Shown here in pieces: positions 9,832 to 20,065 of a stretch of 64,000 bases of DNA; position 1 is the first letter of the stretch, and every line of letters begins with the position of its first letter. Origin of the DNA: Apoderus coryli (lineage: Eukaryota > Arthropoda > Insecta > Coleoptera > Attelabidae); contig OU452213.1 in assembly GCA_911728435.2 (NCBI GenBank), positions 9,279,834 to 9,343,833 of the forward strand, read 5' to 3'. The notes below the pieces were generated by a model. That model made no database searches, had not been told where the DNA came from, and saw only the letters and a list, made by a program, of their open reading frames with translations. Made by a program: the position numbers and the translations under genes.

Positions 9832-10877
9832 CTCTATTGTCTTCTCTTGCAATTTGTACTCAACGGTAAATTACTTAAGTAATTCTAATGGCAGTTTTTT
9901 GACAAATATGTCAAGTTATAATAATAAACTAAGTCTGTCACAATTTTGTTTCTGTTAAAACTGTCAAATTTGACAACTAGAATAATTAAAAGTTTATTGT
10001 TATTAAAAAATATGGCGCACACTGTATAACGAGAACTATAGATATTATTTAATTTACGTTATTAACTAGGTTAAACATTGTGTATTTTAATTACTAGGTA
10101 CAATTAAAAATCTCGTCATTTTATTGTTATTATTAGAACAGATACGAGTATTCTAACTATAGACTTCAAAGAAATCCATAATATAATTCAGGCAGAACCA
10201 TGCCTTAAATGGATAGTATAATAGTGCCAGCTTTATTATTTGTCATATTACATGAGGCGAAATATATGTTAAGGTTTGTTATCGATCCATATTTTCCTTC
10301 TGCTGTTGCTTCATTCATCGAAATATATATTGTATTACATATGGACAGTGTTGCCAGAATCTCCGAAGACGAATTCCCTAACTACCAGGACAAAAATCTC
10401 TAGTTCTCCCTACTGTCATAATTAACGATATAAGCGCAACAAACAAATAATAGTTAGTAAGAATACAATTTTTCTTTAACAGCTTTCAGTTAATTAATAC
10501 AAAAAATTCACTCCGTGTTCCCAGTCTGAATCAGGAATAATACTGTCAACTGTCATCTGATTCGTCTGTAGTCGGAAGGCAATAAAACTTTGGCTAGGGT
10601 ACATCATCTTTAGAAATGGACGAATAGCAGAAAAAGTGAATTTGAGAGAGTAGATCAAAGGCCGCAGATTTTTCAATATTTTCACATAATCTAGGTAAGC
10701 AAGGTGCAAAGACTTGTTTCTCTAGAGAAAACCGGGGCAGCACATTAGGGAAAGAATAAACCTTGTATTTTGTTTGCACTTATTCCTTCCCTAACGTTAT
10801 GTGCTGCCCAAAATTGTTGGTGTAAACTGCTATAAATCGTCCAAATTATGAACTAGGGAAAAAATCTTAGGGCATGT
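9832..10877. other. 5' flank of B3GLCT, non-coding
   Basis: Contains the presumed B3GLCT promoter just beyond 9831. No TATA box or other motif could be assigned with confidence. Repeated short TGTCAAATTTGACA-like half sites occur around 9900-9980. A short open frame at 10209-10403 has no recognisable domain. Confidence 0.45.
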
Positions 10878-11817
10878 GTCAATAAATAATAAATAAATAA
10901 TTGCTCAACAGAAAATTTCCAGTTACAGAGCAACCACACAAAAGTATCAATACAAAGAATATAAATATACTATATAAGACAATCAATAACTTGATAACTT
11001 TACATAACAGAAGTAAATTAAATTAATAGAGATATAAATAAAGAAATAAACATAAAAAAATATATAAACAATCAAATTCAATCATCACAACCAAGTAGAA
11101 GTTCTGCGGGCGCCAAAATATGTTTCAATGTATCATGAAACAAATCACAATTCCGGCACACCACATTAAACGTGCGAGGCATAGTGGACATGGGGACCTC
11201 AACATAATATTTGTTCGAGCTCTATCACAATGAAATAATTGGTAATTTCTTGAGTTTATTCGCGGAACAGTGAGACGGAATCCTTCAAGCAGCTCAGGAC
11301 AATCAATAACGCCATTAAACACTTTACAAACATTGCTTATGCATGCAAGATCCCGCCTCAATTGCATTGATTGCACACCAAATCGGCCCGTTAGATAGCC
11401 ATATGGCACACCACGCTCAGGATAACTACCATCGGATTTAAAGCAAAGATACTGTAAAAATTTGCGCTGTACTCCTTCGATGTTTTGCTTGTAACAACCA
11501 TAGCAGGGATACCAGATCAGAGAGCAATATTCAAGTTTGGACCTGACGTACGCGAAGTACAGTTGTTTTAGCGTATTAACATTGCGAAAAGATCTGCCGT
11601 TTCTAACGATGTAACCATATGCTTTGGATGCATTAGCTGTCATCGTCATCATGTGTTCGCTGAAGGTAAAGCGCGAATCGAACACAACACCAAGATCCCT
11701 GGTAGTTTCCACACGTGACAATGCAGCGTCATGCATCGCGTATTCAAAATCAATAAGGAACGTTCTCCTAGTATATGACACAACTTTACAATCATCAATC
11801 GACTTCATCGGAAATTC
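10878..11817 (-). mobile_element. 5'-truncated Jockey-type non-LTR retrotransposon
   Basis: The minus-strand frame 11125-11808 is the C-terminal part of a Jockey-type reverse transcriptase polyprotein: RDLGVVFDSRFTFSEH, RSKLEYCSLIWYP and RARTNIMLRSP are recurring thumb and tail motifs. It shares the same tail layout as the element at 23389-25057. The catalytic palm is lost by 5' truncation, normal for these elements. The 3' end (GAGCAATT followed by ATTT-type repeats) lies at about 10878-10905. It sits in the space between the two host genes. Confidence 0.8.
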
Positions 11818-13059
11818 ACCAGACTATGGTTCAATATTGTCAATTACTGACAAGATTGATGGCGCTGAAAACTGAAACTCCCAGGAAGGAATCATCTTGT
11901 AGGTAGATGAGTCAAAACTGAGAAGGAAGTGAGAGCAGGGATCATCTCCAGAAATCCAAGAGCATAAGATATAACTATGGCGGGAAGTGCTACTGTGAGG
12001 CATGACCGCATCAAAAACCACTGAAGTCATGTACCTTCACGTCAAAGCTAACATGGGAGTGCAAACAGTCCCTGAAGCAACTGGCAGCTCAACAGAGAAC
12101 AGGATTACTCTGACTTAGGTGCCGGGACATGAAACTGCCGAGCAACAAGCAAAAGATGCTTTATGACAGGACACTACTATCTGGTGAGGTACTATCTCAA
12201 GAAGATGTCACGTGTTCTGCGAGGGAAGGGTGACTTTACCACCCGTCGAAGCAAGGGAATTGGCCCATAGAATGATAATCAAATTTATGAAGAGTTTGGG
12301 GCAACTGGGTGATCTCTGGAAGTGAAGACAGATTAAATGACGTAAATGACTTCACTATAATCTACAATTTGTTCCAGATCCAGGTATGATGTTCCACAGA
12401 CTGGGGAATTTAAGGATTCTCCTCAATGTATGTACTATTTAATCAATTTTTGTTGTTCATTTGGATTTTTATCTTTTGATTGAGTTTATTTTATTATTTC
12501 ACACCGTTCTCTTAAAATAAATGCCAATTTCTCTGTTTTATACCTTGAAATTATTTGGCTTGGAGCCTGTTACTAAAATTGGGCACCCGCGAAGGTCTAA
12601 ATTTCGTAAATGATTTTCAGTTTTCAACTTGAAATAAATGTTTGTCATCATGGCAACACCGGAGCATTGATCACTTCTTCTAGCATTGTTGAAGCTTCAG
12701 TAAGTGTCCGTTAGATGGCGACACAATTACATTTGCAGTCTATATAATTTTAAAATGATTTGGCGGTCTAGGATATTTGAACTTTTTCAAAACGGATAGT
12801 CGCTGATTGCCAGTCGGCGCGTAGATATATTTAATTTCTTTTAAATACTCCCAAATAATAAAAAAAATGTTTTATGTATGATAAAATATTACGTAAATTT
12901 TATATTTTTATTATTGTTTATTTTATTTATTAAATAATTAAAGAAAAATGTTGTTATTGAATTAAAAAAAAAATAATTAAAAAATTGGCGCGCGAATCGT
13001 AACTTTTTTTTTAATTTTAAACTTTTTTGGTAGGCACGTTTATAATTATTTTTTCCAAA
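11818..13059. other. intergenic sequence upstream of the integrin-like exon
   Basis: At about 12090-12330 (plus) a broken frame reads NRITLT, stop, VPGHETAEQQAKDAL, which resembles an RNase H domain fragment of a non-LTR element; support is weak. The final 400 bp before 13060 should hold the promoter and 5' UTR of the integrin-like gene. It contains GC-richer patches (GTCGGCGCG near 12814, TTGGCGCGCG near 12986) in otherwise AT-rich DNA. Confidence 0.4.
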
Positions 13060-13226
13060 ATGTGTCAGTGTAATTTAACAAATTGGGTTAGTGCTTTAGT
13101 GTTTTCTGTGGTGATAACTGTGACCTGTTCGTTTAATATTGAAATTTTCAATTATGCCGTATTTTCAAGACCAAATGGTATGTTTGGATTCAGCGTCGCT
13201 GTTCATAAACAACATAATCGAGGATG
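13060..13226 (+). CDS. first coding exon of a putative integrin alpha chain
   Basis: Integrin alpha chains are single-pass surface receptors that pair with a beta chain and bind extracellular matrix. ATG 13060 (context AAAATG) opens a signal peptide (hydrophobic run VSALVFSVVITVTC). The mature-type N-terminus follows: FNIEIFNYAVFSRPNG and then MFGFSVAVH, matching the invariant start of the integrin beta-propeller (FN, then G-x-x-FG-x-SV). The exon ends HNRGW at donor GTATGT (13227), in phase 2, exactly where the next family exon would supply the LIVGAP motif. An in-frame ATG at 13027 is less likely because it would precede the signal peptide with hydrophobic filler. No further exon was recognised downstream. 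Confidence 0.7.
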
Positions 13227-13539
13227 GTATGTTTTTGATTTTTAATTTGTCCTTTTAAAAATCTTCTCTTCAGAGAAAAATGTAATATTGTTTGGTTATC
13301 TGTCTATGTTATTATATTTTACTTGGAATAGGGTTGAGTTAGGTTGGGAGATCATTATTTGGAATATCGTTATCGCGTGTAATAAGTGCTTAAAAAATTT
13401 AAAATTACCGAAAATCCTGAAACCTACCTATTGTATATGTTTGTTGTAAAAATGTCTAAATATAATTTGTGTTTGTATACACTTTATCTTTTCATTTAAA
13501 GTGCTTCGAAATGCGTTTTGAAAAAAGTTCGTAACACAA
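13227..13539 (+). other. start of putative integrin intron 1
   Basis: The donor GTATGT is at 13227. No gene or element seen before the satellite array. Confidence 0.45.
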
Positions 13540-14975
13540 AAACTCGCGGAAAAATCGGGTGTTGCAAAAAACAGCAATCTGTTATTTTTTTTTTTTTTTT
13601 CATAAAAATTAACCAAAAAATGCTGAAAAATTGCAAAAAACAGCAATTTGTTATTTATTTCATAAAAATTAGTCAAAAAATTCTGTAAAATCGGGTGTTG
13701 CAAAAAAAAAAAATTGTTATTTTTTTCATAAAAATTAGCCAAAAAATTCTGAAAAATCGGATGTTGCAGAAAACACAGCAGTCTGTTTTTTTTACATAAA
13801 AATTATTAACCAAAAATTCTGAAAAATTGGGTGTTACAAAAAAACAGCAATCGGTTTTTTTTTTGCATAAAAATTAACCAAAAAATTCTGAAAAAAACAG
13901 CAATCGGGTATTTTTTGCATAAAAATTAATAAAACAATTCTAAAAAATCGGGTGTTGCAAATGATCGGTTATTTTTTGCATAAAACTTAACCAAAAAATT
14001 CTGAAAAATCGGGTGTTGCAAAAAACAGCGATTTGTTATTTTTTTCATAAAAATTAGCCAAAAAAATCTGAAAAATCGGGTGTTGCAGAAAACACAGCAG
14101 TCTGGTTTTTTTTTCATAAAAATTATTAACCAAAAATTCTGAAAAATTGGGTGTTACAAAAAAACAGCAATCGGTTATTTTTTTGCATAAAAATTAACCA
14201 AAAAATTTTTAAAAATCGTGTGTTGCAAAAAAAAACATCAATCGGGTATTTTTTGCATAAAAATTAATAAATCAATTCTAAAAAATCGGGTGTTGCAAAC
14301 GATCGGTTATTTTTTGCATAAAACTTAACCAAAAAATTCTGAAAAATCAGGTGTTGCAAAAAACAGTAATTTGTTATTTTTTTCATAAAAATTAGCCAAA
14401 AGAATCTGAAAAATCGGGTGTTGCAGAAAACACAGCAGTCTGTTTTTTTTTTCATAAAAATTATCAACCAAATATTGTGAAAAATTGGGTGTTACAAAAA
14501 AACAGCAATCGGTTATTTTTTTGCATAAAAATTAATCAAACAATTCTAAAAAGTCGGGAGTTGCAAATGATCGGTTATTTTTTGCATCAAACTTAGCCAA
14601 AAAATTCTGGAAAATCGGGTGTTGCAAAAAACAGCGATTTGTTATTTTTTTCATAAAAATTAGCCAAAAAAATATGAAAAATCGGGTGTTGCAGAAAACA
14701 CAGCAGTCTGGATTTTTTTTTCATAAAAATTATTAACCAAAAATTCTGAAATATTGGGTGTTACAAAAAAACAGCAATCGGTTATTTTTTTTGCATAAAA
14801 ATTAACCAAAAAATTCTGAAAAATCGAGTGTTGCAGAAAAAAAACAATCGGGTATTTTTTGCATAAAAATTAATAAATCAATTCTAAAAAATCGGGTGTT
14901 GCAAACGACCGGTTATTTTTTGCATAAAACTTAACCAAAAAATTCTGAAAAATCGGGTGTTGTAGAAATTTATTT
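13540..14975. repeat. AT-rich tandem array, about 70-80-bp units
   Basis: The repeating unit reads roughly AATTCTGAAAAATCGGGTG, TTGCAAAAAACAGCAAT, a T-run, CATAAAAATTAACC. Variant units follow a higher-order pattern: the marker CACAGCAGTCTG starts at 13774, 14093, 14431 and 14699, giving steps of 319, 338 and 268 bp. Minus-strand frames of 60-100 codons inside it (rich in F and N) are repeat artefacts. One isolated unit recurs at 15965-16010. Confidence 0.9.
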
Positions 14976-15020
14976 GCAGTTTTTATTTATTTATGAAACA
15001 AACGAAATGACAGCAGAAAG

Positions 15021-15678
15021 GTGACTTTCCTGGCCTGTCAAAATGTTTTAATTTTTTCGGAAAATTTCAAAAAATGGGTTTATTTTTTAAAATGTCAAAG
15101 GAAAAAGTTGTTTGTATTTTACTTTTTTTTAACCGTCTGTGCAAATCTTTTTTTCTATTAAAAAATGTTTCGTTAATAAAAATATATTTTCAAAATATTT
15201 CAGTCACCTACAAATTATCATACCTAACACTGCTGTTCCCATAAAAATAAAATCTTTAGTAAAAATACCCTTAATGGTTGATGCACAATTGCAATAATTT
15301 TAAAAATTACCTTTTTTTTTAAATAAATTAATATTTACGTCGAATCAAAAGAAAAAAATTACAAAAAAGCTACCTAATTTTTATTATTTATTGTTGTTAA
15401 AGATTTGATTTAATTTTTATGGAAAAAGTAGTGTTAGGCATAATAATTTGTAACTGAAATATTTTGAAAATATAATTTTAAAGTACCGAAACATTTTTTA
15501 ATAATTTTTGAAATATTTTATAATTTTTTTTTTTTGTTGAAAAGATAGAAAAAAATAACAAATTGTACCATATGGCTGTAAATCAGTACGTGGGTAAAAA
15601 AGTAAAATACAAACAACGATTTTACATTTTAAATTTTCCGGAAAAAATGTCAATTTTGACAGACCAGGAAAGTCACGT
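15021..15678. mobile_element. foldback MITE, copy A
   Basis: The ends GTGACTTTCCTGGCCTGTCA and TGACAGACCAGGAAAGTCAC are inverted repeats. The interior is also largely palindromic: 15165-15260 is the inverted copy of 15400-15515. There is no coding sequence. It is followed directly by a hammerhead-containing segment (15690-15950). Confidence 0.75.
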
Positions 15679-15749
15679 GATGATATATTCTTGAAATAAA
15701 AGTCAACCTCCACGAAGCAAATTTAATAGATCTCTCAACAAATTATTCT

Positions 15750-15796
15750 TCAAATCATACATGTTTCGGAGCACCAGGCCCCATCCTCAGTGGTTA
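15750..15796 (-). ncRNA. hammerhead-ribozyme-like motif
   Basis: Minus strand: CTGAGGA (15784-15790), stem II GGGGC/GCTCC with one G-U pair, GAAAC (15763-15767), then palindromic ACATGT and a GTA triplet. Stem I is weak here (CCA against TGA). Confidence 0.55.
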
Positions 15797-16049
15797 TTAA
15801 AATTAAAAAAAGCTATTTTTCATATGTGAAAAAAAAGTTAAGTGTTTTAAGTTAAAATTAATTAAATATTCTTGTAATTAATTATATTGAAAATGTTAAA
15901 TTATTAAAAATTATCAAAACAAATCATATTCCTCATTACTTGAGTTTTATTATTATTTTTTTTTTTGCATAAAAATTAACCAAAAAATTCTGAAAAATTG
16001 GGTGTTGCAAAAATTTATTTGCAGTTTTTATTTATTTATGAAACAAAAG

Positions 16050-16269
16050 AAATGACAGCAGAAACGTGACTTTCCTGGCCTGTCAAAATGTTTTAATTTT
16101 TTCGGAAAATTTCAAAAATTGGGTTTATTTTTTAAAATGTCAAAGGAAAAGTAAAATACAAACAACTTTTTCCTTTGACATTTTAAAAAATAAACCCATT
16201 TTTTGAAATTTTCCGAAAAAATTAAAACATTTTGACAGGCCAGGAAAGTCACGTTTCAGCTGTCATTTC
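16050..16269. repeat. near-perfect hairpin, about 100-bp arms
   Basis: The arms 16050-16150 and 16167-16269 are inverted copies around a 16-bp spacer (GTAAAATACAAACAAC). They duplicate the left end of foldback copy B in opposite orientation. Confidence 0.85.
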
Positions 16270-16866
16270 TTATCTTATCTTTTTTTTTCTATTTTTTTTT
16301 AAATATGCGATTTCGAATTTTAAAATTTTTAAAAAATTATTAAAAAATGTTGCGTTAATAAAAATATATTTTCAAAATATTTCAGTTACCTACAAATTAT
16401 TATACCTAACACTGCTGTTTCCATAAAAATAAAATCTTTAGCAAAAATACCCTTAATGGTTGATGGAAAGTTGCAATAATTTTAAAAATTACCTTTTTTT
16501 TTAACTAAATTAATATTTACGTCGAATCAAAAGAAAAAAATTACAAAAAAGCTACCTAATTTTTATTATTTATTGTTGTTAAAGATTTGATTTAATTTTT
16601 ATGGAAAAAGTAGTGTTAGGCATAATAATTTGTATCTGAAATATTTTGAAAATATAATTTTAAAGTACCGAAACATTTTTTAATAATTTTTGAAATATTT
16701 TATAATTTTTTTTTTGTTGAAAATATAGAAAAAAATAATAAATTGCACCATACGGCTGTAATTCAGTACGTGGGTAAAAAAGTAAAATACAAACAACGAT
16801 TTCCTTTGACATCTTTTTACATTTTAAATTTTCTGGAAAAAATGTCAATTTTGACAGACCAGGAAA
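16063..16866. mobile_element. foldback MITE, copy B
   Basis: Tandem partner of copy A with the same TIRs and the same flanking hammerhead segment. It is longer because of the extra inverted segment at 16167-16269. Together 14960-15950 and 16010-17100 look like a tandem duplication of one roughly 1-kb unit. Confidence 0.75.
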
Positions 16867-16942
16867 GTCACGTGATGATATATTCGTGAATAAAAGTTAA
16901 CCTCCACGAAGCAAATTTAATAGATCTCTCTACAAATTATTC

Positions 16943-16990
16943 TTCAAACCATACATGTTTCGGACCACCAGGCCCCATCCTCAGTGGTTA
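16943..16990 (-). ncRNA. hammerhead-ribozyme-like motif, best formed copy
   Basis: Minus strand: stem I AACCA pairs with TGGTT (5 bp), CTGAGGA (16978-16984), stem II GGGCC/GGTCC, GAAAC (16957-16961), palindromic ACATGT as a minimal stem III, and cleavage-type triplet GTA. All invariant core positions fit. Confidence 0.65.
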
Positions 16991-18596
16991 GTAAAATTAA
17001 AAAAAGCTATTTTTCATATGTGAAAAAAAAATTTAAGTGTTTTAAGTTAAAATGAATTAAATATTCTTGTAATTACTCATATACTGAAAATGTTAAATTA
17101 AAATTATTTGATTATTTTTTTGGAGTGAAGTCAACTGTGTTTTGTGGCATAATGGCGTTAAATTTGTTTCGTGGAGGTTGACTTTTATTTGAAGAATATA
17201 TTCAATTATAGAAAAACAATAATCATGGCTAGTTACGTACTTGAGAAATTGAGGAATCGTTTAATTGTTTTAGGATAATAATTCTTCCTATATATAGTTA
17301 TTTCTATTGGCTTTTACTTATTTAGGTATTTGCATAATTTTATTGGTGTCTGCACTGGTACTTACGTTAAGTGCAAAATACAAAGTAAACAAAAGCGGGA
17401 CTTGAAATCTATGTGTTACTTTAATACTTAGGGTTTAAGTATAGGTATTAGTTCAATAGAAAATGCTACTCTTATGTTGTTGTGTGTTCATGGTTTTTAG
17501 GAAGGATTATTTCCTAAGAATGCGGTTATTTAGTAAATAATCATGTTGCTTGCTAATGTGACAAAATATACACAATTTCGTTATTTACTATGTCTCTTTT
17601 ATAGACGTTATAGGCTTCCCTGTGTTTTGCCACATCAGAACTGTCATAAAAATTTAGGCGCCGGTTTTTTTTTGTCGGTGAATTTATATTTCAAATGTAG
17701 GGCTTAATTAATTTTTTCAATTTTGCAAACTAAATGTTTTGATTTCAATAATTCTGCGGAAACCACAAAACTTTAGTATTTCATATTTTTCTTTCATCCA
17801 TAATAACGGCTCTCAATTGGTATCAAAATATATTGAACGACCCTGTGCTATCGACTAGAAATCACCCTGTATATCAAATTTCAAATAAAACGGTTTGGCG
17901 TCTGGATAAAGCAACACTTTATTGTTGCTACATTATTTGTTTGCTTATACAAAAAATATTTTCAAGAGGATTCGCTCTTACCAAATATAGTAAGATTAAT
18001 ACGTATTATGACTCATAAAGTGGATTCATACACAAGGTATTGGATACATTTGAGTTGTTCAGATGAATATAAAAATAAATATTTATTTAGGATTAGAATT
18101 ATCAATTGAATTGCTAAGTGTTCTCGAAGTTTAAATTATTCTTTTACCGATGGACCATTTGGGAGTCTAGTCTGAAATATATTTCAAAGCTATAATGCAC
18201 GTGTTTCAACGGCAGGGACCTACTGGGAGAATTCTCGAAGGGTCGGCTGTTTCATGGGCCGGTCGAGTACATTTTACACTTTCATCGAAAATATCCGATT
18301 TTCCCGGGCCGGTTTTTGTTCTGTACATTATATTATGTAAACTCTAGAATCCAAATAAAATCTACATTTTTTTCTTGGACACCCTGTATTTTAGAACACT
18401 GAAAATTGGTACAATTGGGTTTTATGGCATCCAAAACAAGAATCCGTCATTCGTTTTTTTACTTTCTGCAATTTACGCCAATAAAAGTGGTGGTATATAC
18501 AGCACAAAACTGAGGTTGCCCACTAGTTTAAAGCACATTTTGAATACGTACCTAACAATAATTGTTTTTTTCGCCTGCCTGCACATAAACAGAGTT

Positions 18597-18624
18597 TTAC
18601 CGCCCGCATATGCGGGCGGTAAAT
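18597..18624. repeat. perfect GC-rich palindrome
   Basis: TTACCGCCCGC and GCGGGCGGTAA flank a short ATAT centre. It stands out from the AT-rich background and shares the TTACCGCC arm end with the larger hairpin at 19168-19277. Confidence 0.6.
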
Positions 18625-19167
18625 GACCAGTTAGCGCCCGCTCATTTTATTTTTTTTTCATAGATGGCGCTACTGTTAGATTTCCAATAATAACGTTAAC
18701 ATCAGTAGTTTTCACTCACTTAACTTAAAGTGCATTCCATCTAGAGGATAAGTTGACAATTAATTGAGAAAGTTTACTTAGGTAGTCGTTTGCCATTCCG
18801 CTAATCTCATTTAATTATTTAAATTTGTCCATTATTAATTAGTAATCACTTTTTAATTAATATTATAGTACCGAAATATACCTAAGATTCTAAAATCAAA
18901 TTTCTATAGCGTACACGCTCAGATAATAATTTGACAGTTTCTTTCTACATTTAAAATACTCAACACTGACATGTGAGCCTGTCACATAAGTTTATCTGAT
19001 CTGAGTTTGTCAAAGGATAACGCCTATTATCATGTACGTCAAAAAATACTCCTATTAATTTCTGTCAAAAACTGTCAGTTCATAACAGTAATAATTAATT
19101 ATTAAAATAAAGTTCTTTTGGTTTAATATTGTAGTATGAAGAGGCAGTCGAAAAACAGTTGTAAGCA

Positions 19168-19277
19168 CCACTGGCGGTAAAGCCGCTGCAGCCCTTCGCT
19201 ATATAGCTGCCCTCGCTCGCTTCGCTCACTCGTGCGTCTATACAGCGGCGGGCTGCAACGAATGCTTTACCGCCCTT
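19168..19277. repeat. GC-rich imperfect hairpin
   Basis: The outer arms GGCGGTAAAG and CTTTACCGCC pair, as do GCTGCAGCCC and GGGCTGCA inside. The loop is rich in CGCTCGCTTCGCTCACTCG. It is similar in style, not in sequence, to the Crypton-like terminal hairpin. Confidence 0.6.
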
Positions 19278-19478
19278 TATACTTAATATACTATTATAAA
19301 ATAGTCCATATTACAACCTAACAAAAAAAGTTTATCAAAATCCGTCAAAAGATAAAAAAGTTACACGGGTGGTAAGTCCTCAACATGGGCACACTGTATG
19401 TGTGTTGAAACCTTTTTTTTTCTCTTAACACCATCCAGACACGTCCATTATCAGTGCCTTAAGGAACCTTATGTGTAT

Positions 19479-19924
19479 AGTGTGGCAAACAGATCTGTAA
19501 CAGCGCGGCGTCGGTAAGGGGAAATTCAATATTACTCGATATTCCAAGAGAAGAGGGCGGGAAATATTTCACAGTTTCCAGAATTGCGAATCGAATATCC
19601 CCATGTGGGGATATACACAAATTATTATTATCGTTCAGGCGGCGTCTTAAACAGCCATATGTCGTGGTGTTGCCGGTTTTACAGAAGCCCATAATATCTT
19701 TGGAGAAATGTTTCTCTATTTTAATATTCAGTAGTAAAAATATTAGTTTAAAATAAAAATAGAACCACTCAGCGTTTTTCATCATTAGTTGTGATTGTAA
19801 AAAATCGATTTTCAAATTAAAACTACGTCATGACAAGCACTAGTGCTTTTGTGTAATTAAACTTGGCAATATGGAATTTGTCCAAATTCCTTTCGCCGTT
19901 ACTGATCCGTTTGCCACACTATAG
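19479..19924. mobile_element. non-autonomous TIR element (446 bp)
   Basis: The left end AGTGTGGCAAACAGATC and the right end (minus strand AGTGTGGCAAACGGATC) form a TIR extending to GTAACNGCG. Both ends abut TATA, a likely target duplication. A 118-codon minus-strand frame (19459-19815) covers most of it but matches nothing I know. Superfamily not assigned. Confidence 0.65.
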
Positions 19925-20065
19925 GTAATTATTACAATAAATGGGAGATATTGTAATTGCGATTTGAACACAGATCACTTTCTTTCATTAAGAACAACAG
20001 TCATAGATAGTTTTCTCATTTTTATGAGAAGTGTGGCTTGTTACCTTTTTCCGCCAAGCGCTTCA

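Larger units (their letters stand above)
17100..19478. other. AT-rich non-coding sequence with hairpins
   Basis: An inverted copy of the hammerhead-segment end (CGTGGAGGTTGACTTTTATT) is at 17169-17188. Short open frames (17833-18018, 18375-18626) have no recognisable domain. Two GC-rich hairpins are listed separately. Confidence 0.5.

Noticed and set aside
13027..13059. Upstream in-frame ATG of the integrin-like exon
   Set aside because: It would place filler before the signal peptide; ATG 13060 has the better context and a normal signal peptide start.
13428..14467. Minus-strand frames rich in F, N and K
   Set aside because: Translations of the AT-rich tandem array; repeat artefact.
13540..14975. 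CRISPR-like spacing of repeats
   Set aside because: The units are contiguous diverged tandem repeats with no unique spacers, and the DNA is eukaryotic.
19459..19815. 118-codon minus-strand open frame in the TIR element
   Set aside because: Runs out through the TIR itself and resembles no known protein; kept only as part of the mobile element.
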